Made by a program: the position numbers and the translations under genes
Origin: Micromussa lordhowensis
Taxonomy: Eukaryota; Cnidaria; Anthozoa; Scleractinia; Lobophylliidae
DNA length: 64,000 nt
NCBI GenBank assembly: GCA_964020085.1
Contig: CAXHUQ010000577.1
Span: forward strand, 407,001 to 471,000
Direction of reading: 5' to 3'
Notes under the pieces: generated by a model
Seen by the model: only the letters and a program-made list of their open reading frames with translations
The model's database searches: none
Told to the model about the DNA's origin: nothing
Part shown: positions 34,251-45,800 of the stretch, piece after piece
How positions within the stretch are numbered: the first letter of the stretch is position 1
How the letters are laid out: each line of letters starts with the position of its first letter

Positions 34251-35784
34251 TTCGGCTTTGCGGGCACTTTGAAAGATGCGGTTTGCAGCAAAATGTTGTG
34301 CTAGGATGGCACTTTAAGTGCATTGTAATTAGGAGGTGATGGCATTTGCGCCAGGGTGTTTTTTGTGGCCTTCTTTTGAGGGGAGTTTCCCTTGGTCGCA
34401 ACTTTGCAGAATTTCAGAAAACGCGCGATGAGGGTGTCCTTGCCAAATTTGCCATAGCTCGGCTTTGCGGGCACTTTGAAAGATGCGGTTTGCAGCAAAA
34501 TGTTGTGCTAGGATGGCACTTTAAGTGCATTGTAATTAGGAGGTGATGGCATTTGCGCCAGGGTGTTTTTTGTGGCCTTCTTTTGAGGGGAGTTTCCCTT
34601 GGTCGCAACTTTGCAGAATTTCAGAAAACGCGCGATGAGGGTGTCCTTGCCAAATTTGCCATAGCTCGGCTTTGCGGGCACTTTGAAAGATGCGGTTTGC
34701 AGCAAAATGTTGTGCTAGGATGGCACTTTAAGTGCATTGTAATTAGGAGGTGATGGCATTTGCGCCAGGGTGTTTTTTGTGGCCTTCTTTTGAGGGGAGT
34801 TTCCCTTGGTCGCAACTTTGCAGAATTTCAGAAAACGCGCGATGAGGGTGTCCTTGCCAAATTTGCCATAGCTCGGCTTTTCGGGCACTTTGAAAGATGC
34901 GGTTTGCAGCAAAATGTTGTGCTAGGATGGCACTTTAAGTGCATTGTAATTAGGAGGTGATGGCATTTGCGCCAGGGTGTTTTTTGTGGCCTTCTTTTGA
35001 GGGGAGTTTCCCTTGGTCGCAACTTTGCAGAATTTCAGAAAACGCGCGATGAGGGTGTCCTTGCCAAATTTGCCATAGCTCGGCTTTGCGGGCACTTTGA
35101 AAGATGCGGTTTGCAGCAAAATGTCGTGCTAGGATGGCACTTTAAGTACATTGTAATTAGGAGGTGATGGTATTTGCGCCAGGGTGTTTTTTGTGGCCTT
35201 CTTTTGAGGGGAGTTTCCCTTGGTCGCAACTTTGCAGAATTTCAGAAAACGCGCGATGAGGGTGTCCTTGCCAAATTTGCCATAGCTCGGCTTTGCGGGC
35301 ACTTTGAAAGATGCGGTTTGCAGCAAAATGTTGTGCTAGGATGGCACTTTAAGTGCATTGTAATTAGGAGGTGATGGCATTTGCGCCAGGGTGTTTTTTG
35401 TGGCCTTCTTTTGAGGGGAGTTTCCCTTGGTCGCAACTTTGCAGAATTTCAGAAAACGCGCGATGAGGGTGTCCTTGCCAAATTTGCCATAGCTCGGCTT
35501 TGCGGGCACTTTGAAAGATGCCGTTTGCAGCAAAATGTCGTGCTAGGATGGCACTTTAAGCGCATTGTAATTAGGAGGTGATGGTATTTGCGCCAGGGTG
35601 TTTTTTGTGGCCTTATTTTGAGGGGAGTTTCCCTTGGTCGCAACTTTGCAGAATTTCAGAAAACGCGCGATGAGGGTGTCCTTGCCAAATTTGCCATAGC
35701 TCGGCTTTGCGGGCACTTTGAAAGATGCGGTTTGCAGCAAAATGTTGTGCTAGGATGGCACTTTAAGTGCATTGTAATTAGGAG
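32887..35784. repeat. 14-monomer higher-order unit U1
   Basis: Fourteen units in order: gcctcc; tttgtgcc/aagagc; consensus; ttttcggg (33,639); gcatatt; consensus; atagttcgg (34,251); two near-consensus; ttttcggg (34,881); gtcgtgc/aagtacatt followed by gatggtattt; consensus; gtcgtgc/aagcgcatt followed by gatggtattt; and ccttattttg. The next block repeats this order with one extra unit. One private change (gatgccgtt) lies near 35,522. Confidence 0.9.
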
Positions 35785-38700
35785 GTGATGGCATTTGCGC
35801 CAGGGTGTTTTTTGTGGCCTCCTTTTGAGGGGAGTTTCCCTTGGTCGCAACTTTGCAGAATTTCAGAAAACGCGCGATGAGGGTGTCCTTGCCAAATTTG
35901 CCATAGCTCGGCTTTGCGGGCACTTTGAAAGATGCGGTTTGCAGCAAAATGTTGTGCTAGGATGGCACTTTAAGTGCATTGTAATTAGGAGGTGATGGCA
36001 TTTGTGCCAGGGTGTTTTTTGTGGCCTTCTTTTGAGGGGAGTTTCCCTTGGTCGCAACTTTGCAGAATTTCAGAAAACGCGCGATGAGGGTGTCCTTGCC
36101 AAATTTGCCATAGCTCGGCTTTGCGGGCACTTTGAAAGATGCGGTTTGCAGCAAAATGTTGTGCTAGGATGGCACTTTAAGAGCATTGTAATTAAGGGGT
36201 GATGGCATTTGCGCCAGGGTGTTTTTTGTGGCCTTCTTTTGAGGGGAGTTTCCCTTGGTCGCAACTTTGCAGAATTTCAGAAAACGCGCGATGAGGGTGT
36301 CCTTGCCAAATTTGCCATAGCTCGGCTTTGCGGGCACTTTGAAAGATGCGGTTTGCAGCAAAATGTTGTGCTAGGATGGCACTTTAAGTGCATTGTAATT
36401 AGGAGGTGATGGCATTTGCGCCAGGGTGTTTTTTGTGGCCTTCTTTTGAGGGGAGTTTCCCTTGGTCGCAACTTTGCAGAATTTCAGAAAACGCGCGATG
36501 AGGGTGTCCTTGCCAAATTTGCCATAGCTCGGCTTTTCGGGCACTTTGAAAGATGCGGTTTGCAGCAAAATGTTGTGCTAGGATGGCACTTTAAGTGCAT
36601 TGTAATTAGGAGGTGATGGCATTTGCGCCAGGGTGTTTTTTGTGGCCTTCTTTTGAGGGGAGTTTCCCTTGGTCGCAACTTTGCAGAATTTCAGAAAACG
36701 CGCGATGAGGGTGTCCTTGCCAAATTTGCCATAGCTCGGCTTTGCGGGCACTTTGAAAGATGCGGTTTGCAGCAAAATGTTGTGCTAGGATGGCACTTTA
36801 AGTGCATATTAATTAGGAGGTGATGGCATTTGCGCCAGGGTGTTTTTTGTGGCCTTCTTTTGAGGGGAGTTTCCCTTGGTCGCAACTTTGCAGAATTTCA
36901 GAAAACGCGCGATGAGGGTGTCCTTGCCAAATTTGCCATAGCTCGGCTTTGCGGGCACTTTGAAAGATGCGGTTTGCAGCAAAATGTTGTGCTAGGATGG
37001 CACTTTAAGTGCATTGTAATTAGGAGGTGATGGCATTTGCGCCAGGGTGTTTTTTGTGGCCTTCTTTTGAGGGGAGTTTCCCTTGGTCGCAACTTTGCAG
37101 AATTTCAGAAAACGCGCGATGAGGGTGTCCTTGCCAAATTTGCCATAGTTCGGCTTTGCGGGCACTTTGAAAGATGCGGTTTGCAGCAAAATGTTGTGCT
37201 AGGATGGCACTTTAAGTGCATTGTAATTAGGAGATGATGGCATTTGCGCCAGGGTGTTTTTTGTGGCCTTCTTTTGAGGGGAGTTTCCCTTGGTCGCAAC
37301 TTTGCAGAATTTCAGAAAACGCGCGATGAGGGTGTCCTTGCCAAATTTGCCATAGCTCGGCTTTGCGGGCACTTTGAAAGATGCGGTTTGCAGCAAAATG
37401 TTGTGCTAGGATGGCACTTTAAGTGCACTGTAATTAGGAGGTGATGGCATTTGCGCCAGGGTGTTTTTTGTGGCCTTCTTTTGAGGGGAGTTTCCCTTGG
37501 TCGCAACTTTGCAGAATTTCAGAAAACGCGCGATGAGGGTGTCCTTGCCAAATTTGCCATAGCTCGGCTTTGCGGGCACTTTGAAAGATGCGGTTTGCAG
37601 CAAAATGTTGTGCTAGGATGGCACTTTAAGTGCATTGTAATTAGGAGGTGATGGCATTTGCGCCAGGGTGTTTTTTGTGGCCTTCTTTTGAGGGGAGTTT
37701 CCCTTGGTCGCAACTTTGCAGAATTTCAGAAAACGCGCGATGAGGGTGTCCTTGCCAAATTTGCCATAGCTCGGCTTTGCGGGCACTTTGAAAGATGCGG
37801 TTTGCAGCAAAATGTTGTGCTAGGATGGCACTTTAAGTGCATTGTAATTAGGAGGTGATGGCATTTGCGCCAGGGTGTTTTTTGTGGCCTTCTTTTGAGG
37901 GGAGTTTCCCTTGGTCGCAACTTTGCAGAATTTCAGAAAACGCGCGATGAGGGTGTCCTTGCCAAATTTGCCATAGCTCGGCTTTTCGGGCACTTTGAAA
38001 GATGCGGTTTGCAGCAAAATGTTGTGCTAGGATGGCACTTTAAGTGCATTGTAATTAGGAGGTGATGGCATTTGCGCCAGGGTGTTTTTTGTGGCCTTCT
38101 TTTGAGGGGAGTTTCCCTTGGTCGCAACTTTGCAGAATTTCAGAAAACGCGCGATGAGGGTGTCCTTGCCAAATTTGCCATAGCTCGGCTTTGCGGGCAC
38201 TTTGAAAGATGCGGTTTGCAGCAAAATGTCGTGCTAGGATGGCACTTTAAGTACATTGTAATTAGGAGGTGATGGTATTTGCGCCAGGGTGTTTTTTGTG
38301 GCCTTCTTTTGAGGGGAGTTTCCCTTGGTCGCAACTTTGCAGAATTTCAGAAAACGCGCGATGAGGGTGTCCTTGCCAAATTTGCCATAGCTCGGCTTTG
38401 CGGGCACTTTGAAAGATGCGGTTTGCAGCAAAATGTTGTGCTAGGATGGCACTTTAAGTGCATTGTAATTAGGAGGTGATGGCATTTGCGCCAGGGTGTT
38501 TTTTGTGGCCTTCTTTTGAGGGGAGTTTCCCTTGGTCGCAACTTTGCAGAATTTCAGAAAACGCGCGATGAGGGTGTCCTTGCCAAATTTGCCATAGCTC
38601 GGCTTTGCGGGCACTTTGAAAGATGCGGTTTGCAGCAAAATGTCGTGCTAGGATGGCACTTTAAGCGCATTGTAATTAGGAGGTGATGGTATTTGCGCCA

Positions 38701-38889
38701 GGGTGTTTTTTGTGGCCTTATTTTGAGGGGAGTTTCCCTTGGTCGCAACTTTGCAGAATTTCAGAAAACGCGCGATGAGGGTGTCCTTGCCAAATTTGCC
38801 ATAGCTCGGCTTTGCGGGCACTTTGAAAGATGCGGTTTGCAGCAAAATGTTGTGCTAGGATGGCACTTTAAGTGCATTGTAATTAGGAG
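35785..38889. repeat. 15-monomer higher-order unit U2
   Basis: The order is that of U1 with one more near-consensus unit in the middle. The first seven units match U1 at an offset of 14 units (2,898 bases) and the last six at 15 units (3,105 bases), so a single monomer was gained or lost near 37.2-37.7 kb. The unit after atagttcgg starts gagatgatgg and ends with gtgcactg (37,428), a pairing that returns at 53,794, 55,450 and 59,176. Confidence 0.9.
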
Positions 38890-41580
38890 GTGATGGCATT
38901 TGCGCCAGGGTGTTTTTTGTGGCCTTCTTTTGAGGGGAGTTTCCCTTGGTCGCAACTTTGCAGAATTTCAGAAAACGCGCGATGAGGGTGTCCTTGCCAA
39001 ATTTGCCATAGCTCGGCTTTGCGGGCACTTTGAAAGATGCGGTTTGCAGCAAAATGTTGTGCTAGGATGGCACTTTAAGTGCATTGTAATTAGGAGGAGA
39101 TGGCATTTGCGCCAGGGTGTTTTTTGTGGCCTTCTTTTGAGGGGAGTTTCCCTTGGTCGCAACTTTGCAGAATTTCAGAAAACGCGCGATGAGGGTGTCC
39201 TTGCCAAATTTGCCATAGCTCGGCTTTGCGGGCACTTTGAAAGATGCGGTTTGCAGCAAAATGTTGTGCTAGGATGGCACTTTAAGTGCATTGTAATTAG
39301 GAGGTGATGGCATTTGCGCCAGGGTGTTTTTTGTGGCCTTCTTTTGAGGGGAGTTTCCCTTGGTCGCAACTTTGCAGAATTTCAGAAAACGCGCGATGAG
39401 GGTGTCCTTGCCAAATTTGCCATAGCTCGGCTTTGCGGGCACTTTGAAAGATGCGGTTTGCAGCAAAATGTTGTGCTAGGATGGCACTTTAAGTGCATTG
39501 TAATTAGGAGGTGATGGCATTTGCGCCAGGGTGTTTTTTGTGGCCTTCTTTTGAGGGGAGTTTCCCTTGGTCGCAACTTTGCAGAATTTCAGAAAACGCG
39601 CGATGAGGGTGTCCTTGCCAAATTTGCCATAGCTCGGCTTTTCGGGCACTTTGAAAGATGCGGTTTGCAGCAAAATGTTGTGCTAGGATGGCACTTTAAG
39701 TGCATTGTAATTAGGAGGTGATGGCATTTGCGCCAGGGTGTTTTTTGTGGCCTTCTTTTGAGGGGAGTTTCCCTTGGTCGCAACTTTGCAGAATTTCAGA
39801 AAACGCGCGATGAGGGTGTCCTTGCCAAATTTGCCATAGCTCGGCTTTGCGGGCACTTTGAAAGATGCGGTTTGCAGCAAAATGTTGTGCTAGGATGGCA
39901 CTTTAAGTGCATATTAATTAGGAGGTGATGGCATTTGCGCCAGGGTGTTTTTTGTGGCCTTCTTTTGAGGGGAGTTTCCCTTGGTCGCAACTTTGCAGAA
40001 TTTCAGAAAACGCGCGATGAGGGTGTCCTTGCCAAATTTGCCATAGCTCGGCTTTGCGGGCACTTTGAAAGATGCGGTTTGCAGCAAAATGTTGTGCTAG
40101 GATGGCACTTTAAGTGCATTGTAATTAGGAGGTGATGGCATTTGCGCCAGGGTGTTTTTTGTGGCCTTCTTTTGAGGGGAGTTTCCCTTGGTCGCAACTT
40201 TGCAGAATTTCAGAAAACGCGCGATGAGGGTGTCCTTGCCAAATTTGCCATAGTTCGGCTTTGCGGGCACTTTGAAAGATGCGGTTTGCAGCAAAATGTT
40301 GTGCTAGGATGGCACTTTAAGTGCATTGTAATTAGGAGATGATGGCATTTGCGCCAGGGTGTTTTTTGTGGCCTTCTTTTGAGGGGAGTTTCCCTTGGTC
40401 GCAACTTTGCAGAATTTCAGAAAACGCGCGATGAGGGTGTCCTTGCCAAATTTGCCATAGCTCGGCTTTGCGGGCACTTTGAAAGATGCGGTTTGCAGCA
40501 AAATGTTGTGCTAGGATGGCACTTTAAGTGCATTGTAATTAGGAAGTGATGGCATTTGCGCCAGGGAGTTTTTTGTGGCCTTCTTTTGAGGGGAGTTTCC
40601 CTTGGTCGCAACTTTGCAGAATTTCAGAAAACGCGCGATGAGGGTGTCCTTGCCAAATTTGCCATAGCTCGGCTTTGCGGGCACTTTGAAAGATGCGGTT
40701 TGCAGCAAAATGTTGTGCTAGGATGGCACTTTAAGTGCATTGTAATTAGGAGGTGATGGCATTTGCGCCAGGGTGTTTTTTGTGGCCTTCTTTTGAGGGG
40801 AGTTTCCCTTGGTCGCAACTTTGCAGAATTTCAGAAAACGCGCGATGAGGGTGTCCTTGCCAAATTTGCCATAGCTCGGCTTTGCGGGCACTTTGAAAGA
40901 TGCGGTTTGCAGCAAAATGTCGTGCTAGGATGGCACTTTAAGTACATTGTAATTAGGAGGTGATGGTATTTGCGCCAGGGTGTTTTTTGTGGCCTTCTTT
41001 TGAGGGGAGTTTCCCTTGGTCGCAACTTTGCAGAATTTCAGAAAACGCGCGATGAGGGTGTCCTTGCCAAATTTGCCATAGCTCGGCTTTGCGGGCACTT
41101 TGAAAGATGCGGTTTGCAGCAAAATGTTGTGCTAGGATGGCACTTTAAGTGCATTGTAATTAGGAGGTGATGGCATTTGCGCCAGGGTGTTTTTTGTGGC
41201 CTTCTTTTGAGGGGAGTTTCCCTTGGTCGCAACTTTGCAGAATTTCAGAAAACGCGCGATGAGGGTGTCCTTGCCAAATTTGCCATAGCTCGGCTTTGCG
41301 GGCACTTTGAAAGATGCGGTTTGCAGCAAAATGTCGTGCTAGGATGGCACTTTAAGTGCATTGTAATTAGGAGGTGATGGTATTTGCGCCAGGGTGTTTT
41401 TTGTGGCCTTATTTTGAGGGGAGTTTCCCTTGGTCGCAACTTTGCAGAATTTCAGAAAACGCGCGATGAGGGTGTCCTTGCCAAATTTGCCATAGCTCGG
41501 CTTTGCGGGCACTTTGAAAGATGCGGTTTGCAGCAAAATGTTGTGCTAGGATGGCACTTTAAGTGCATTGTAATTAGGAG
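38890..41580. repeat. 13-monomer related higher-order unit U3
   Basis: Thirteen units: consensus, gaggagatgg, consensus, ttttcggg (39,642), gcatatt, consensus, atagttcgg (40,254), a gagatgatgg unit ending ggaagtg, a unit with ccagggagttttttg, the gtcgtgc/aagtacatt type, consensus, gtcgtgc with consensus aagtgcatt, and ccttattttg. It has the same skeleton as U1 and U2 but lacks the gcctcc and tttgtgcc units and the second ttttcggg unit. It recurs without visible change at 49,861-52,551. Confidence 0.88.
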
Positions 41581-42615
41581 GTGATGGCATTTGCGCCAGG
41601 GTGTTTTTTGTGGCCTTCTTTTGAGGGGAGTTTCCCTTGGTCGCAACTTTGCAGAATTTCAGAAAACGCGCGATGAGGGTGTCCTTGCCAAATTTGCCAT
41701 AGCTCGGCTTTGCGGGCACTTTGAAAGATGCGGTTTGCAGCAAAATGTTGTGCTAGGATGGCACTTTAAGTGCATTGTAATTAGGAGGTGATGGCATTTG
41801 CGCCAGGGTGTTTTTTGTGGCCTTCTTTTGAGGGGAGTTTCCCTTGGTCGCAACTTTGCAGAATTTCAGAAAACGCGCGATGAGGGTGTCCTTGCCAAAT
41901 TTGCCATAGCTCGGCTTTGCGGGCACTTTGAAAGATGCGGTTTGCAGCAAAATGTTGTGCTAGGATGGCACTTTAAGTGCATATTAATTAGGAGGTGATG
42001 GCATTTGCGCCAGGGTGTTTTTTGTGGCCTTCTTTTGAGGGGAGTTTCCCTTGGTCGCAACTTTGCAGAATTTCAGAAAACGCGCGATGAGGGTGTCCTT
42101 GCCAAATTTGCCATAGCTCGGCTTTGCGGGCACTTTGAAAGATGCGGTTTGCAGCAAAATGTTGTGCTAGGATGGCACTTTAAGTGCATTGTAATTAGGA
42201 GGTGATGGCATTTGCGCCAGGGTGTTTTTTGTGGCCTTCTTTTGAGGGGAGTTTCCCTTGGTCGCAACTTTGCAGAATTTCAGAAAACGCGCGATGAGGG
42301 TGTCCTTGCCAAATTTGCCATAGCTCGGCTTTGCGGGCACTTTGAAAGATGCGGTTTGCAGCAAAATGTCGTGCTAGGATGGCACTTTACGTACATTGTA
42401 ATTAGGAGGTGATGGTATTTGCGCCAGGGTGTTTTTTGTGGCCTTCTTTTGAGGGGAGTTTCCCTTGGTCGCAACTTTGCAGAATTTCAGAAAACGCGCG
42501 ATGAGGGTGTCCTTGCCAAATTTGCCATAGCTCGGCTTTGCGGGCACTTTGAAAGATGCGGTTTGCAGCAAAATGTTGTGCTAGGATGGCACTTTAAGTG
42601 CATTGTAATTAGGAG

Positions 42616-42822
42616 GTGATGGCATTTGTGCCAGGGTGTTTTTTGTGGCCTTCTTTTGAGGGGAGTTTCCCTTGGTCGCAACTTTGCAGAATTTCAGAAA
42701 ACGCGCGATGAGGGTGTCCTTGCCAAATTTGCCATAGTTCGGCTTTGCGGGCACTTTGAAAGATGCGGTTTGCAGCAAAATGTTGTGCTAGGATGGCACT
42801 TTAAGAGCATTGTAATTAGGAG
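42616..42822. repeat. Mosaic monomer combining three diagnostic variants (copy at 53,587-53,793)
   Basis: This unit carries tttgtgcc at its start, atagttcgg in its middle (42,738) and aagagcatt at its end, followed by aggagatgatgg. Elsewhere tttgtgcc and aagagc travel together in one monomer type that ends aagggg, and atagttcgg with gagatg marks another type. The unit is best read as a recombinant in which a tract from the atagttcgg type replaced part of the other. Units at 55,243 and 58,969 show the second exchange point only (atagttcgg with aagagc). Confidence 0.85.
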
Positions 42823-42823
42823 A

Positions 42824-45800
42824 TGATGGCATTTGCGCCAGGGTGTTTTTTGTGGCCTTCTTTTGAGGGGAGTTTCCCTTGGTCGCAACTTTGCAGAATT
42901 TCAGAAAACGCGCGATGAGGGTGTCCTTGCCAAATTTGCCATAGCTCGGCTTTTCGGGCACTTTGAAAGATGCGGTTTGCAGCAAAATGTTGTGCTAGGA
43001 TGGCACTTTAAGTGCATTGTAATTAGGAGGTGATGGCATTTGCGCCAGGGTGTTTTTTGTGGCCTTCTTTTGAGGGGAGTTTCCCTTGGTCGCAACTTTG
43101 CAGAATTTCAGAAAACGCGCGATGAGGGTGTCCTTGCCAAATTTGCCATAGCTCGGCTTTGCGGGCACTTTGAAAGATGCGGTTTGCAGCAAAATGTTGT
43201 GCTAGGATGGCACTTTAAGTGCATATTAATTAGGAGGTGATGGCATTTGCGCCAGGGTGTTTTTTGTGGCCTTCTTTTGAGGGGAGTTTCCCTTGGTCGC
43301 AACTTTGCAGAATTTCAGAAAACGCGCGATGAGGGTGTCCTTGCCAAATTTGCCATAGCTCGGCTTTGCGGGCACTTTGAAAGATGCGGTTTGCAGCAAA
43401 ATGTTGTGCTAGGATGGCACTTTAAGTGCATTGTAATTAGGAGGTGATGGCATTTGCGCCAGGGTGTTTTTTGTGGCCTTCTTTTGAGGGGAGTTTCCCT
43501 TGGTCGCAACTTTGCAGAATTTCAGAAAACGCGCGATGAGGGTGTCCTTGCCAAATTTGCCATAGCTCGGCTTTGCGGGCACTTTGAAAGATGCGGTTTG
43601 CAGCAAAATGTTGTGCTAGGATGGCACTTTAAGTGCATTGTAATTAGGAGGTCATGGCATTTGCGCCAGGGTGTTTTTTGTGGCCTTCTTTTGAGGGGAG
43701 TTTCCCTTGGTCGCAACTTTGCAGAATTTCAGAAAACGCGCGATGAGGGTGTCCTTGCCAAATTTGCCATAGCTCGGCTTTGCGGGCACTTTGAAAGATG
43801 CGGTTTGCAGCAAAATGTTGTGCTAGGATGGCACTTTAAGTGCATTGTAATTAGGAGGAGATGGCATTTGCGCCAGGGTGTTTTTTGTGGCCTTTTTTTG
43901 AGGGGAGTTTCCCTTGGTCGCAACTTTGCAGAATTTCAGAAAACGCGCGATGAGGGTGTCCTTGCCAAATTTGCCATAGCTCGGCTTTGCGGGCACTTTG
44001 AAAGATGCGGTTCGCAGCAAAATGTTGTGCTAGGATGGCACTTTAAGTGCATTGTAATTAGGAGGTGATGGCATTTGCGCCAGGGTGTTTTTTGTGGCCT
44101 TCTTTTGAGGGGAGTTTCCCTTGGTCGCAACTTTGCAGAATTTCAGAAAACGCGCGATGAGGGTGTCCTTGCCAAATTTGCCATAGCTCGGCTTTGCGGG
44201 CACTTTGAAAGATGCGGTTTGCAGCAAAATGTTGTGCTAGGATGGCACTTTAAGTGCATTGTAATTAGGAGGTGATGGCATTTGCGCCAGGGTTTTTTTT
44301 GTGGCCTTCTTTTGAGGGGAGTTTCCCTTGGTCGCAACTTTGCAGAATTTCAGAAAACGCGCGATGAGGGTGTCCTTGCCAAATTTGCCATAGCTCGGCT
44401 TTGCGGGCACTTTGAAAGATGCGGTTTGCAGCAAAATGTTGTGCTAGGATGGCACTTTAAGTGCATTGTAATTAGGAGGTCATGGCATTTGCGCCAGGGT
44501 GTTTTTTGTGGCCTTCTTTTGAGGGGAGTTTCCCTTGGTCGCAACTTTGCAGAATTTCAGAAAACGCGCGATGAGGGTGTCCTTGCCAAATTTGCCATAG
44601 CTCGGCTTTGCGGGCACTTTGAAAGATGCGGTTTGCAGCAAAATGTTGTGCTAGGATGGCACTTTAAGTGCATTGTAATTAGGAGGTCATGGCATTTGCG
44701 CCAGGGTGTTTTTTGTGGCCTTCTTTTGAGGGGAGTTTCCCTTGGTCGCAACTTTGCAGAATTTCAGAAAACGCGCGATGAGGGTGTCCTTGCCAAATTT
44801 GCCATAGCTCGGCTTTGCGGGCACTTTGAAAGATGCGGTTTGCAGCAAAATGTTGTGCTAGGATGGCACTTTAAGTGCATTGTAATTAGGAGGTGATGGC
44901 ATTTGCGCCAGGGTGTTTTTTGTGGCCTTCTTTTGAGGGGAGTTTCCCTTGGTTGCAACTTTGCAGAATTTCAGAAAACGCGCGATGAGGGTGTCCTTGC
45001 CAAATTTGCCATAGCTCGGCTTTGCGGGCACTTTGAAAGATGCGGTTTGCAGCAAAATGTTGTGCTAGGATGGCACTTTAAGTGCATTGTAATTAGGAGG
45101 TGATGGCATTTGCGCCAGGGTGTTTTTTGTGGCCTTCTTTTGAGGGGAGTTTCCCTTGGTCGCAACTTTGCAGAATTTCAGAAAACGCGCGATGAGGGTG
45201 TCCTTGCCAAATTTGCCATAGCTCGGCTTTGCGGGCACTTTGAAAGATGCGGTTTGCAGCAAAATGTTGTGCTAGGATGGCACTTTAAGTGCATTGTAAT
45301 TAGCAGGTGATGGCATTTGCGCCAGGGTGTTTTTTGTGGCCTTCGTTTGAGGGGAGTTTCCCTTGGTCGCAACTTTGCAGAATTTCAGAAAACGCGCGAT
45401 GAGGGTGTCCTTGCCAAATTTGCCATAGCTCGGCTTTGCGGGCACTTTGAAAGATGCGGTTTGCAGCAAAATGTTGTGCTAGGATGGCACTTTAAGTGCA
45501 TTGTAATTAGGAGGTCATGGCATTTGCGCCAGGGTGCTTTTTGTGGCCTTCTTTTGAGGGGAGTTTCCCTTGGTCGCAACTTTGCAGAATTTCAGAAAAC
45601 GCGCGATGAGGGTGTCCTTGCCAAATTTGCCATAGCTCGGCTTTGCGGGCACTTTGAAAGATGCGGTTTGCAGCAAAATGTTGTGCTAGGATGGCACTTT
45701 AAGTGCATTGTAATTAGGAGGTGATGGCATTTGCGCCAGGGTGTTTTTTGTGGCCTTCTTTTGAGGGGAGTTTCCCTTGGTCGCAACTTTGCAGAATTTC

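Larger units (their letters stand above)
37431..42953. repeat. 5.5-kb segmental duplication, copy 1 (partner 48,402-53,924)
   Basis: This block matches a second block exactly 53 units (10,971 bases) downstream. All rare markers correspond, including ccagggagtttttt (40,567/51,538), ttacgtacatt (near 42,390/53,361) and the mosaic monomer at 42,616/53,587. Comparing frame by frame and spot-checking bases, I found no difference over about 5.5 kb. The flanking differences that define the ends are at 37,428-37,430 and 42,954. Confidence 0.93.
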
